Assembly (NCBI RefSeq): GCF_015057185.1
Contig: NZ_SVEV01000001.1
Span: 186,001-250,000, forward strand
Length of the DNA: 64,000 bases
Source of the DNA: Pseudobutyrivibrio sp.
Lineage (GTDB): Bacteria; Bacillota; Clostridia; Lachnospirales; Lachnospiraceae
Reading direction: 5' to 3'
Of the stretch, positions 9,566 to 17,827 are shown in pieces. The position numbers were made by a program, and so were the translations under genes. Position 1 is the stretch's first letter; each line of letters starts with the position of its first letter. The notes beneath the pieces were generated by a model. It was not told where the DNA came from. It saw only the letters and a program-made list of their open reading frames with translations, and did not search any database.

Positions 9566-10795
9566 TTAAATACTAAGTCCAGCTAAATATCCAGTGGACC
9601 ATGCTATCTGAAGATTAAATCCGCCTGTGAAAGCATCCAAGTCAAGTACCTCACCAGCAAATGACAATCCTTCTATATTTTTACATTTCATTGTTGAAGG
9701 GTCAACCTCTTTGACTGATACTCCACCCTGAGTAACAATAGCTTCCTTATATTCTCGAACTCCGCTAATTGTAAAAGGAAATTCCTTTAGTAGCTTAACA
9801 AGAGTTGCTCTTTCTTCTTTTGTAATTGAATTAATCTGTCGACCATCATCAAACTGCATAATATCAATAAATACTGGAACCATAGACGATGGTAATAATC
9901 CTCTAAGAACCGCGCTTAAATGTTTATTCATATTATCATTAAAATCTCGTAAAACTCTTGCATCAAGTTCTTCTATAGATAAAGCCGGTTTTAAATCAAT
10001 TGTAGCATTTAGCTTGCCAACAGCTTGAAGTCTTTTACCAATTATTGAGCTAGCCGACAAAACCAATGGACCAGATACTCCAAAGTGTGTGAAAAGCATC
10101 TCTCCAAAGCTATCATATAGCTTCTTTTTGCCATCAAATATTTTTAAATTAACATTTTTAAGGGCTAGTCCCTGCATTTCAGGAATGTATTTCTCAACAC
10201 AATTTAATGGTACAAGTGCAGGTCTGCATTCAGTTACTTGTATTCCGTTTTTAGTTGCCCATTTCAGTCCATCGCCTGTAGAGCCTGTTGTGGAATAAGA
10301 TAAACCACCGGTACAAACAATAACATGGTCGCATTCTAAAGTTTCTCCTGAAGAAAGCTTCAGACCTTTTACCTTGCCATTATCAATTAAAATATCTTTG
10401 ATTTCAGAACGAAGTCTTATTTTAACGCCATATTCCTTTAATCCATTTTCCAATGCTTTTGTAATATCTGATGCGTGATCAGACTCTGGGAATGCACGAT
10501 TACCACGTTCTACTTTGGTTGCAATCCCCTGGCTCTCAACAAATCCAATCATTGAATCTGGACTAAATGTATAAAGGGCACTATATAAAAATTTAGGATT
10601 TGAAACTACATTTTTAAAGAAATCCTCTACATCACAAGCATTTGTAAAATTACATCTACCCTTGCCTGTAATATATATTTTCTTTCCAAGCTTCTCATTC
10701 TTTTCAAAAATCGTGACTTCATGGCCACAAATACCTGCAGCATATGCTGCCATCATTCCAGCAGCTCCGCCACCTATAACAAAAACTTTACTCAT
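9566..10795 (-). CDS. HI0933/BaiN-family FAD-dependent oxidoreductase
   Basis: 409 residues. An N-terminal dinucleotide-binding site (VIGGGAAGMMAAYAAG) is followed by the family signature KIYITGKGRCNFTN near residue 45 and the C-terminal FAD signature near EVLDLDAFTGGFNLQIAW. The family includes BaiN, aminoacetone oxidase and many members of unknown substrate, so only the flavoprotein class is safe. Its start overlaps the upstream regulator stop (TAATG), and it is followed by cmk. Confidence 0.85.
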   Translation of the reverse strand: MSKVFVIGGGAAGMMAAYAAGICGHEVTIFEKNEKLGKKIYITGKGRCNFTNACDVEDFFKNVVSNPKFLYSALYTFSPDSMIGFVESQGIATKVERGNRAFPESDHASDITKALENGLKEYGVKIRLRSEIKDILIDNGKVKGLKLSSGETLECDHVIVCTGGLSYSTTGSTGDGLKWATKNGIQVTECRPALVPLNCVEKYIPEMQGLALKNVNLKIFDGKKKLYDSFGEMLFTHFGVSGPLVLSASSIIGKRLQAVGKLNATIDLKPALSIEELDARVLRDFNDNMNKHLSAVLRGLLPSSMVPVFIDIMQFDDGRQINSITKEERATLVKLLKEFPFTISGVREYKEAIVTQGGVSVKEVDPSTMKCKNIEGLSFAGEVLDLDAFTGGFNLQIAWSTGYLAGLSI

Positions 10796-11709
10796 TAAAC
10801 CTCTCCAGGATAGTTCATCTTAATGGAATCATCTACTAAATCTATTTCATCATTCTCATAAAACTGATAATCATTCCAAACACTTTCAATCATATCAAGT
10901 GTATTTGCAACGTCAGATTGTTTTCTATTACACAACTCTACTATCAGGGCATTTATTACAGAAAGTGGTGCCACAAGAGAATCAACTATTGAATGCATAT
11001 CGCTTTCTGCAATTAAATTACATGAGCTGTATAAATTCATTGGAGAGTGAATTGAATCCGTAATTGTAATTACATGCGCCAATCTATTATTAGCAAATTC
11101 TAATGCTTTTAATGTACGCATTGAATATCTAGGAAATGATATTCCTATAATACAGTCCTTATCTGATATATGAATCATTTGTTCAAAAAGCTCAGATGTA
11201 GAGCTAGTCTGAAGATTAATTACATTATCAAATATCATATTTAAATAAAATGAAAGAAATGATGCAAGGGGCGCACAGGTTCTAATTCCAACCACATAAA
11301 TGCGTCGAGCACTTAAAATAGCCTCAATAGCATTTTCAAAGGCAGCCTCGTCAATGCTTTCCATTGTATTTTTAATTTTAAGAGCATCTGAAGATAATAC
11401 AGTTCGCAATACTCCATTCTGCTCAATACCACCGTTTGTTATTTCTATTCTATCTGATGAATTAAGCTTAGAGCGCACTAATTCCTCTAAAGCCTGCTGA
11501 AATTCAGGATATCCGCTATACCCTATAAATGAAGCAAATCTAACAACGGTCGATTCTGATACACCAATTATCTCACCAAGCTTTGCAGCAGTATAGAATA
11601 CAGCCTTATCATAGTTGTCAATGATGTAGTTAGCCAAAAGCTTCTGCCCCTTTGACATCTTGCCATAATTCTCATTAATTTTTGTGATTAAATCAGTTGT
11701 AGTTGCCAT
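10795..11709 (-). CDS. RpiR-family transcriptional regulator
   Basis: 304 residues from the ATG at 11707-11709 (GAGG just upstream); a longer frame would run back into the promoter. It has an N-terminal helix-turn-helix of the RpiR type (GQKLLANYIIDN and GVSESTVVRFASFIGYSGYPEFQ) and a C-terminal SIS sugar-phosphate-binding domain (about 125-260). Such proteins sense sugar phosphates. The palindrome TAACAATTGTTA in its own leader suggests autoregulation. The inducer is unknown, and the downstream flavoprotein may be part of the regulon. Confidence 0.88.
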   Translation of the reverse strand: MATTTDLITKINENYGKMSKGQKLLANYIIDNYDKAVFYTAAKLGEIIGVSESTVVRFASFIGYSGYPEFQQALEELVRSKLNSSDRIEITNGGIEQNGVLRTVLSSDALKIKNTMESIDEAAFENAIEAILSARRIYVVGIRTCAPLASFLSFYLNMIFDNVINLQTSSTSELFEQMIHISDKDCIIGISFPRYSMRTLKALEFANNRLAHVITITDSIHSPMNLYSSCNLIAESDMHSIVDSLVAPLSVINALIVELCNRKQSDVANTLDMIESVWNDYQFYENDEIDLVDDSIKMNYPGEV

Positions 11710-11723
11710 ATTAAACCTCACTT

Positions 11724-11774
11724 TAACAATTGTTAGGTGAGTATAATTATACGATAGTAAAAAGGGCAATGCAA
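11724..11774 (-). promoter_or_regulatory. rpiR-type gene promoter with palindromic operator
   Basis: On the minus strand: -35 TTGCAT (11769-11774), 17-bp spacer, -10 TATAAT (11746-11751). The -35 lies inside the stem of the oadA terminator. Downstream of the -10, around the expected start site, is the 12-bp perfect palindrome TAACAATTGTTA (11724-11735), a likely operator for the regulator it precedes. Confidence 0.7.
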
Positions 11775-11791
11775 GAAATCTTGCATTGCCC
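11759..11791 (-). terminator. Terminator of the Na+ decarboxylase operon
   Basis: GGGCAATGCAAG pairs with CTTGCATTGCCC (11764-11791), followed on the minus strand by a T-run. It lies 14 nt after the oadA-like stop and is a strong intrinsic terminator. Confidence 0.93.
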
Positions 11792-11804
11792 AAAGCTTTT
11801 AATA

Positions 11805-13223
11805 TTAAACTGGATAAGCTTTATTCTCTTTGTCTGCCTTGTTAGGATCAACCTTTGTCTGCTGAGCTTCACGATACTGGAAGAACTCTGTTGCAACCTT
11901 AGGGAAAAGAGCATATGTGAGAACATCCTCATCCTGCTGTTTCCACTGCTTGCACTCTTCTTCAAACTTAGCAAGACCTGGCTCAATCAAATCTGCTGGA
12001 CGGCATGTGATTGCTTTATCCTTGTCAGCACCAAGCGCCTTCTCAACAACCTCTGGATTGAAAGGCTTTACAGTCTGGCCATACTTACCAAGAAGAATGT
12101 CCTTTGTCTGTTCTGTAACAACCTTGTATCTCTCACCCATAAGTACATTGAATACAGCCTGTGTACCAACAATCTGTGATGAAGGTGTAACAAGTGGTGG
12201 CTCACCAAGGTCTTTACGTACACGTGGTACTTCCTCAAGAACCTCACGTAGCTTATCTTCTTTACCCTGCTCCTTTAACTGGCTGATAAGGTTTGAAAGC
12301 ATACCGCCAGGAACCTGATAACGAAGTGTATTAATATTAACACCAAGTACCTTTGTTGAAAGAAGACCATTTTCGATGCATTCTTCTCTGTATGGTCTGA
12401 AGTAATCAGCGATTTCTGAAAGAAGCTCCTGATCCAATCCTGTGTCATAAGGTGTACCCTCAAATGCAGCAACCATAACTTCTGTTGCTGGCTGTGATGT
12501 TCCAAGAGCGAATGGTGACATAGCACAGTCAATAATATCTGCACCAGCCTCTACAGCCTTAAGGTATGTCATACTAGCAACACCTGATGTGTAGTGTGTA
12601 TGCATTTCTATAGGTAACTTTGTAGACTCCTTTAAGGCTGAAACAAGCTCATAAGCCTTTGCTGGAACTAAAAGACCTGCCATATCCTTGATACAGATTG
12701 AATCTGCACCCATATCCTCGATACGCTTTGCAATGTCCTTCCAGTAATCAAGTGTATAAGCTTCACCAAGTGTATAAGAAAGAGCAACCTGTGCGTGGCC
12801 CTTTTCTTTGTTAGTAGCCTTTACAGCAGTCTCAAGGTTTCTGATATCGTTAAGGCAATCGAAAATACGAATGATATCGATACCATTTGCAATAGATTTC
12901 TGAACGAAATACTCAACAACATCATCTGGATACTGGCTATATCCTAAGATATTCTGACCTCTAAAAAGCATCTGAAGCTTTGTATTTTTAAATCCATCAC
13001 GAAGCTTTCTAAGTCTATCCCAAGGATCTTCCTTAAGGAAACGAAGTGAAGCATCAAATGTAGCACCACCCCAACACTCAACTGCGTTATAGCCAACCTT
13101 GTCCATCTTATCAATGATAGGAAGCATCATAGAAGTAGGCATACGTGTTGCAATGAGTGACTGATGTGCATCTCTAAGTATTGTCTCAGTTATTTTAACT
13201 GGCTTTGGACTAATATCTGCCAT
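11805..13223 (-). CDS. Oxaloacetate decarboxylase alpha / pyruvate carboxylase subunit B-type carboxyltransferase
   Basis: 472 residues from the ATG at 13221-13223 (GGAGG 8 nt upstream). HMGL-like TIM barrel: ITETILRDAHQSLIATRM at the N-terminus, ECWGGATFDASLRFL, then DSICIKDMAGLLVP and IEMHTHYTSG with metal-binding His-x-His, followed by the conserved carboxylase C-terminal domain. It moves CO2 between a keto acid (pyruvate/oxaloacetate) and biotin. The biotin domain usually fused to this subunit is absent here and encoded separately at 14503-14856. It is the last gene of the cluster, separated from the beta subunit by a structured element. Confidence 0.9.
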   Translation of the reverse strand: MADISPKPVKITETILRDAHQSLIATRMPTSMMLPIIDKMDKVGYNAVECWGGATFDASLRFLKEDPWDRLRKLRDGFKNTKLQMLFRGQNILGYSQYPDDVVEYFVQKSIANGIDIIRIFDCLNDIRNLETAVKATNKEKGHAQVALSYTLGEAYTLDYWKDIAKRIEDMGADSICIKDMAGLLVPAKAYELVSALKESTKLPIEMHTHYTSGVASMTYLKAVEAGADIIDCAMSPFALGTSQPATEVMVAAFEGTPYDTGLDQELLSEIADYFRPYREECIENGLLSTKVLGVNINTLRYQVPGGMLSNLISQLKEQGKEDKLREVLEEVPRVRKDLGEPPLVTPSSQIVGTQAVFNVLMGERYKVVTEQTKDILLGKYGQTVKPFNPEVVEKALGADKDKAITCRPADLIEPGLAKFEEECKQWKQQDEDVLTYALFPKVATEFFQYREAQQTKVDPNKADKENKAYPV

Positions 13224-13253
13224 TATATATTCCTCCATATTTTTTTAGATGAA

Positions 13254-13333
13254 GAACTGCCATGCAAATTGCCTTCGGCAATAGGCAGTTCAGGGCACCA
13301 AGGAATCTTCCCACAAGTGGGCCCCTCCTTGGT
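13254..13333 (-). other. Family 1 structured element, copy A (oadB-oadA intercistronic)
   Basis: Two adjacent hairpins on the minus-strand RNA, beginning 5 nt after the oadB-like stop. The first pairs ACCAAGGA with TCCTTGGT and holds an inner CCCAC/GTGGG stem. The second pairs GAACTGCC with GGCAGTTC and encloses the conserved core ATTGCCGAAGGCAATT followed by TGCAT. The same architecture occurs at 30597, 40383 and 62360 with different outer-stem sequences. It lies inside an operon, so a terminator role is unlikely here; it could set mRNA processing or stability. Confidence 0.75.
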
Positions 13334-13338
13334 ACATT

Positions 13339-14487
13339 TTAAACTCCGAAAATTGCCATAAATACACCGGCAGCAACGGCTGTACCAATTACACCAGCAA
13401 CGTTTGGTCCCATAGCATGCATAAGAAGGAAGTTTGTAGGATCCTCTTCTGCACCAACCTTTTGAGAAACACGTGCTGCCATAGGAACAGCGGATACACC
13501 AGCAGAACCAATAAGTGGATTGATTTTTCCACCTGTAAGATGGCAAAGAAGCTTACCAAATAAAACACCTGCAGCTGTACCAAATACGAATGCAACAAGA
13601 CCTAAAATTACAATCTTGATTGTAGAAGCATTCAAGAAAGCCTCAGCTGATGTAGAAGCACCAACAGATGTTCCAAGAAGGATAACTACAATGTACATAA
13701 GTGCATTTGATGCTGTCTCTGTAAGCTGATTAACAACGCCTGATTCTTTAAATAAGTTACCTAACATAAGCATACCAACAAGTGGAGCTGTTGTTGGAAG
13801 AATCAAACATACAATAATTGTAACAACGATTGGGAAGAGAATCTTCTCAAGCTTTGATACAGGACGAAGCTGTGCCATTTTAATAGCGCGTTCTTCCTTT
13901 GTTGTAAGTGCCTTCATAATAGGAGGCTGAATAATTGGAACCAATGACATATATGAATATGCTGCCACAGCAATAGGTCCCATTAATGCTGACTGTCCTA
14001 ATTTACCAGCCAAGAAAATAGATGTAGGTCCATCTGCGCCGCCGATAATTGATACTGCAGCAGCTGCCTGATCTGAAAATCCAAAGAGGATTGCAAGAAG
14101 GTAAGCTGTAAAAATACCAATCTGAGCAGCAGCTCCAAGCCAGAAGCTGATTGGATTTGCAATTAGTGGACCGAAATCTGTCATAGCACCAACACCCATA
14201 AAAATAAGTGATGGAAGAATTGAATACTCATCAAGAGTATAGAAATAATAAAGCAAGCCGCCTACACCATTTGATGTTTCCTCTGGCGATGCAATAATAT
14301 CTGGATAAATATTAACCAACAACATACCAAAAGCAATTGGTAACAAAAGAAGTGGTTCATATCCCTTCTTGATTGCAAGATAAAGGAAGACACAGGCAAC
14401 CGCTATCATGAGATAGTTTCCAACTGACAAACTAGCAAAAGCAGTCTGACCAAGAAGGTTTAACAATCTCTCTCCAACGTAACTCAT
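13339..14487 (-). CDS. Sodium-translocating decarboxylase beta subunit
   Basis: 382 residues with many membrane segments, of the OadB/MmdB/GcdB family. Conserved blocks include IGGADGPTSIFLAGKL near residue 150 with the Asp used for Na+ binding, GASTSAEAFL near 276, and NPLIGSAGVSAVPMAAR near 325. It decarboxylates carboxybiotin and exports Na+ across the cytoplasmic membrane. It sits in the cluster between the biotin carrier gene and the oadA-like gene. Confidence 0.94.
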   Translation of the reverse strand: MSYVGERLLNLLGQTAFASLSVGNYLMIAVACVFLYLAIKKGYEPLLLLPIAFGMLLVNIYPDIIASPEETSNGVGGLLYYFYTLDEYSILPSLIFMGVGAMTDFGPLIANPISFWLGAAAQIGIFTAYLLAILFGFSDQAAAAVSIIGGADGPTSIFLAGKLGQSALMGPIAVAAYSYMSLVPIIQPPIMKALTTKEERAIKMAQLRPVSKLEKILFPIVVTIIVCLILPTTAPLVGMLMLGNLFKESGVVNQLTETASNALMYIVVILLGTSVGASTSAEAFLNASTIKIVILGLVAFVFGTAAGVLFGKLLCHLTGGKINPLIGSAGVSAVPMAARVSQKVGAEEDPTNFLLMHAMGPNVAGVIGTAVAAGVFMAIFGV

Positions 14488-14502
14488 GTGAAATCCTCCT
14501 AA

Positions 14503-14856
14503 TTAGTTCATAGTTGCAAGTAATGCACCAGCCTCAACCTGTTGACCTTCATTACAGTTAATTGAAGCAACTGTACCATCCTGAGGTGCAACAACTGGTG
14601 TTTCCATCTTCATAACCTCAAGTACAACAACAGGATCTCCCTTCTTTACAGTTGCACCAGCAGCAGCGGCAATCTTAACAACCTTTCCTGCAGCACCAGC
14701 TTCGATTTTAACACCACCAGCAGCGCCAGTAGAAACAGGTGCTGGAGCAGCCTTAGGTGCAGCAGCTGGAGTAACTGGAGAAACGCCAGAGCCACCCTTA
14801 TCTTCTACAGTAACATCATAAACTGTTCCATTAACAGTAATTGTATAATTTTTCAT
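14503..14856 (-). CDS. Biotin carboxyl carrier protein of the decarboxylase
   Basis: 117 residues. The N-terminus (KNYTITVNGTVYDVTVED) resembles OadA/MmdC carrier proteins, a Pro/Ala-rich linker spans about 25-50, and the biotinyl domain has VLEVMKMETPV with the biotinylated lysine between the two methionines. It shuttles CO2 between the carboxyltransferase(s) and the membrane beta subunit. It lies 15 nt before oadB. Confidence 0.94.
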   Translation of the reverse strand: MKNYTITVNGTVYDVTVEDKGGSGVSPVTPAAAPKAAPAPVSTGAAGGVKIEAGAAGKVVKIAAAAGATVKKGDPVVVLEVMKMETPVVAPQDGTVASINCNEGQQVEAGALLATMN

Positions 14857-14879
14857 GGAAAATTCCTCCTAAAGTGATA

Positions 14880-15668
14880 TTATCTTTTCTTTATTGAACG
14901 AACTACAAACGAATCTGTAGAAGCTCCTGTGCTAGCAGCAATGGCTGCAGCTATAACAGCTACAAGCTGTAAATCGTCAGTTTGCTGTGTTGCAACTGTT
15001 TGAACTGGTGTAACAACTGGACTTGTATCACCAGCTTCTTTCTTCTCCTTAGCCTTCTTTTCAAGCTTTGGAATAATTTCGAAGCATTTAATAACGCCAG
15101 ACATAACAATCAACATTACGAATACGATTACAATACCCATAACCGTATTTAATCCTGCTTTTTTCATTGTCTCGCCAAGAGAATATACTCCTTCAACATT
15201 AATTGCTGTAGGACCTTGATCCATGTTATTAATGTTGTATACATAAGTAAGTTTTAAATCTCTCTTTGTAAAATCAGCAATGAGTGTAGCTGTAATTGTC
15301 TTTCCGGACTTTGTAACACTAAAGGCCTTTGTTCCACCTACATTGAGGCTTCCAATATTGAAACCACCAATGACTGTGTCCTCATCATAAAAACCATTTA
15401 ATGTATTTTCTGCATCATAGCATTCTTTGTAATCCTCAAGAAGTCCTACTATTACTTCTCCGCCTTCATACTGAGAAACATTGGCAATATTGTAATCAAT
15501 CAACTCCTCATTCAATGTGCCAAGCTTTGACATCATTGTTGTAAGGTCTGATTCATATTCTTCTATTGTAAGACCACCGATTGTTCCATCATCCTCTGAA
15601 GAACCACAAGCAGTAATTCCAAGAGCCATTGCAAAGGTGCATATGCAAACTAATAATTTTTTCTTCAT
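14880..15668 (-). CDS. OadG-type gamma subunit fused to a lipoprotein domain
   Basis: 262 residues. It begins with a lipoprotein signal (LGITAC, lipid-attached Cys21) and has an extracytoplasmic domain of about 150 residues with no family I recognise. A single membrane helix (MGIVIVFVMLIVMSGVIKCF, about 180-200) and a cytoplasmic tail follow; the tail ends LQLVAVIAAAIAASTG...SFVVRSIKKR, the hallmark end of OadG-like subunits. Gamma subunits hold the complex together and contact the biotin carrier; typical OadG is under 100 residues. The extra domain is an unusual extracellular addition. Confidence 0.82.
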   Translation of the reverse strand: MKKKLLVCICTFAMALGITACGSSEDDGTIGGLTIEEYESDLTTMMSKLGTLNEELIDYNIANVSQYEGGEVIVGLLEDYKECYDAENTLNGFYDEDTVIGGFNIGSLNVGGTKAFSVTKSGKTITATLIADFTKRDLKLTYVYNINNMDQGPTAINVEGVYSLGETMKKAGLNTVMGIVIVFVMLIVMSGVIKCFEIIPKLEKKAKEKKEAGDTSPVVTPVQTVATQQTDDLQLVAVIAAAIAASTGASTDSFVVRSIKKR

Positions 15669-15686
15669 AAAATCACCTTTCTGCTC

Positions 15687-17012
15687 TTAAAAAAACATTT
15701 CAAATCCAGCAATAATATACTTTCTTGTGTCTGCCATAGAAACAATTCTATCAATGTGTCCATGTGCAGCAGCTGTAAGAGCACTATCCTGAAGCTGTGC
15801 GTAATCCTTTTCAATAGAAGCAGCATCTGTTCCATTCTCAGAAAGAATACGAGCAGCCTTTGAAGCTTCCATTGCTCCAACAGAAGCGCTGTCAAATGCA
15901 TATACTAAATCAGCACCAAGTGACTTTGAATTCATAAGAACATATGCTGAACCATAAGCCTGCTTAGTAATAAGATTAATCTTTGGAATACTAGCATCCA
16001 CAAATCTCTGAGTCATCTGAGCAAGTGCTCTAGGAAGACGCTTTTCCTGGCACTGACATACTTTGAATGCAGCAACATTTGTAATAGATAAAACTGGGAT
16101 TTCATACATATCGCATAAATCTACAAAATCAGCAGCCTTCTCACAGCCTACAGCTGAAAGATAAGCTTCGCCATCAATTTCTCTATTTCCTACTACACCA
16201 ATAGTAACGCCATCAAGCTTCATAAGACCTGTTACCATTTCCTTAGCGTAACCAGCCTTAAGTTCGATAAACTCTCTATTGTCTGCTAATTCAGTTGCAA
16301 CTAAAGCTGCATCTGAAACCTTTGACTCAAGGCCCTCAGAAGCACGATTAAGATCATCTGTAGCTTCTACAATGTCATTAGGAATCATTGAGATTACCTG
16401 CCTCATAGAAGCAACAACTTCTGAAAGTGAACCACATACATCAACTGTGCCAGCTTCTTCAAACTGGAACTTAGCTGATGAAGTATCTGTATCATTACCT
16501 GTAATAGTATCAGGTGAGTTAACAAATAAAGATGCACCATCAACCATGAATGTAAAATCTGCAAGTGCTGGAAGAACTGAAAGTCCGCCACCGCACTGAC
16601 CTGCTACACACATAAGTTGTGGAATAACGCCTTTTACATCAGCAGCTCTCTCAATAACAGAGCCGAGAGACTCAAGTGCATCAAAAGACTCCTGTAAACG
16701 TACTCCCCCGCAATCAATAAAACCAATGACAGGTGCACCAACCTTAAGTGCCATGTCATAAAGAGACAGAATCTTCTTTGCATGCATCTCACCAATTGTG
16801 CCGCCCAAAACATCGGCATTCTGGCTAAATACAAACACTAATGTGCCGTCAATAAGACCATGCCCAATAATTACTCCGTCTGATGGTTCTTTCTTTGCAT
16901 CAAGGTTAAAATCAGTGTTTCTTGCAACTACTAAAGACTGTAGCTCAACAAAGCTATTGTCATCTAGTAATGCATCAATTCTAGCCTGAGCTTGATTTAA
17001 ATCATTACCCAT
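15687..17012 (-). CDS. MmdA-like carboxyltransferase subunit
   Basis: 441 residues from the ATG at 17010-17012 (GGAGG 6 nt upstream), shorter than the roughly 510 residues usual for MmdA/PccB. Crotonase-fold carboxyltransferase blocks are present: DVLGGTIGEMHAKKI near 80, PVIGFIDCGGVRLQE near 110, GQCGGGLSVLPALADF near 145 and AYGSAYVLMNSKSLGADLV near 360. Members transfer CO2 between acyl-CoA (methylmalonyl-, malonyl- or glutaconyl-CoA) and biotin. It heads an operon that also encodes an OadA-type carboxyltransferase, so the machinery might work as a transcarboxylase as well as a Na+ pump (inference). The substrate cannot be told from sequence alone. Confidence 0.83.
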   Translation of the reverse strand: MGNDLNQAQARIDALLDDNSFVELQSLVVARNTDFNLDAKKEPSDGVIIGHGLIDGTLVFVFSQNADVLGGTIGEMHAKKILSLYDMALKVGAPVIGFIDCGGVRLQESFDALESLGSVIERAADVKGVIPQLMCVAGQCGGGLSVLPALADFTFMVDGASLFVNSPDTITGNDTDTSSAKFQFEEAGTVDVCGSLSEVVASMRQVISMIPNDIVEATDDLNRASEGLESKVSDAALVATELADNREFIELKAGYAKEMVTGLMKLDGVTIGVVGNREIDGEAYLSAVGCEKAADFVDLCDMYEIPVLSITNVAAFKVCQCQEKRLPRALAQMTQRFVDASIPKINLITKQAYGSAYVLMNSKSLGADLVYAFDSASVGAMEASKAARILSENGTDAASIEKDYAQLQDSALTAAAHGHIDRIVSMADTRKYIIAGFEMFF

Positions 17013-17058
17013 CTTGTACCTCCATTTATATAAATATTTCAAATCTCTCGCAAGTATA

Positions 17059-17087
17059 ATGATATCGTTTTTTATACCTCATTTCAA
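17059..17087 (-). promoter_or_regulatory. Promoter of the decarboxylase operon
   Basis: On the minus strand: -35 TTGAAA (17082-17087), 17-bp spacer, -10 TATCAT (17059-17064), about 47 nt upstream of the mmdA-like start codon. Confidence 0.7.
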
Positions 17088-17111
17088 TGGAATGTGTTAA
17101 AAAATTGTCAT

Positions 17112-17143
17112 AAAAAACCACCCATGAATTTGGGTGGTTTTTT
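17112..17143. terminator. Terminator after scpB
   Basis: ACCACCC pairs with GGGTGGT (17117-17138), with an A-run on the left and a T-run on the right. It serves scpB on the minus strand and could also act in the other direction. Confidence 0.92.
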
Positions 17144-17183
17144 ATTAATCATGATATACTCTCAAGCCTTGATAATTGTATAG

Positions 17184-17756
17184 TTAAACAGTAACTTCAA
17201 CATTACTTGCTTCGCTTTCGGCTTCAAGTTTGAACTCTTCGATTTGAGACTGAGATAATTCTGGCAACTCATCAATGGAGCTAACACCAAATGAGCGCAA
17301 GAACTCTTCTGTTGTGCCAAACAACATAGGGCGACCTGGCGCATCGAGTCTCCCAAGCTCTGTACATAGACCAAACTCTACAAGTTTTGAAACAGCAAAA
17401 TCACATGAAACACCACGGATTTTTTCTATTTCAGATTTTGTAATAGGCTGCTTGTAGGCAATAATAGAAAGTGTCTCTAAAAGCACATCTGTAAGTACAT
17501 ATTTCTTTGGCTGTTTTGCAATGCGAATAAGATACTCATAGATGTCAGGACTAGTGCACATTTGATATGAACCATCTAGCTCTGTAATAGTAATACCTCT
17601 TCCATCTTTTTCGTATGAAGATTTGAGATTTTCTATTGCCTCAACAACCTTTTTGTCATCTATTTCAAGGGCCTTTGCGATTTTAGATGGCTCTACAGTG
17701 CCACCCATTGCAAATAAAATTCCCTCAACAATATTTTCTATTTCTTTTAATTCCAT
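17184..17756 (-). CDS. scpB: Segregation and condensation protein B
   Basis: 190 residues from the ATG at 17754-17756, which has AGGAGG 4 nt upstream. Tandem winged-helix ScpB: IVEGILFAMGGTVEPSKIAKAL at the N-terminus, then ETLSIIAYKQPITKSEIEKIRGV and GRPMLFGTTEEFLRSFGV. It binds the kleisin ScpA and, with SMC, helps organise and segregate the chromosome. It follows scpA but is separated from it by a hairpin that may lower read-through. Confidence 0.95.
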   Translation of the reverse strand: MELKEIENIVEGILFAMGGTVEPSKIAKALEIDDKKVVEAIENLKSSYEKDGRGITITELDGSYQMCTSPDIYEYLIRIAKQPKKYVLTDVLLETLSIIAYKQPITKSEIEKIRGVSCDFAVSKLVEFGLCTELGRLDAPGRPMLFGTTEEFLRSFGVSSIDELPELSQSQIEEFKLEAESEASNVEVTV

Positions 17757-17776
17757 AATTCCTCCTACGAAACAAG

Positions 17777-17818
17777 GAAAAAGTGCCATTTATAATTTAC
17801 TTTTGCAATGGCACTTTT
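17777..17818 (-). terminator. Hairpin with U-run between scpA and scpB
   Basis: AAAAGTGCCATT pairs with AATGGCACTTTT (12 bp, 17779-17818) around a 16-nt AT-rich loop, 9 nt after the scpA stop. The 3' arm ends in T's, so it looks like an intrinsic terminator placed inside the scpAB operon. I see no clear new promoter for scpB, so partial read-through is likely. Confidence 0.65.
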
Positions 17819-17827
17819 CAAGCATAT

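Noticed and set aside
10795-11793. Longer N-terminus for the RpiR-type regulator (28 extra residues)
   Set aside because: The extra frame runs through the regulator's own -10, operator and the oadA terminator hairpin and has no ribosome site; the ATG at 11707-11709 does.
13254-13333. Family 1 elements as ordinary Rho-independent terminators
   Set aside because: No T-run follows the hairpins, copy A is inside an operon, and copies B and D are each followed by a separate classical terminator.
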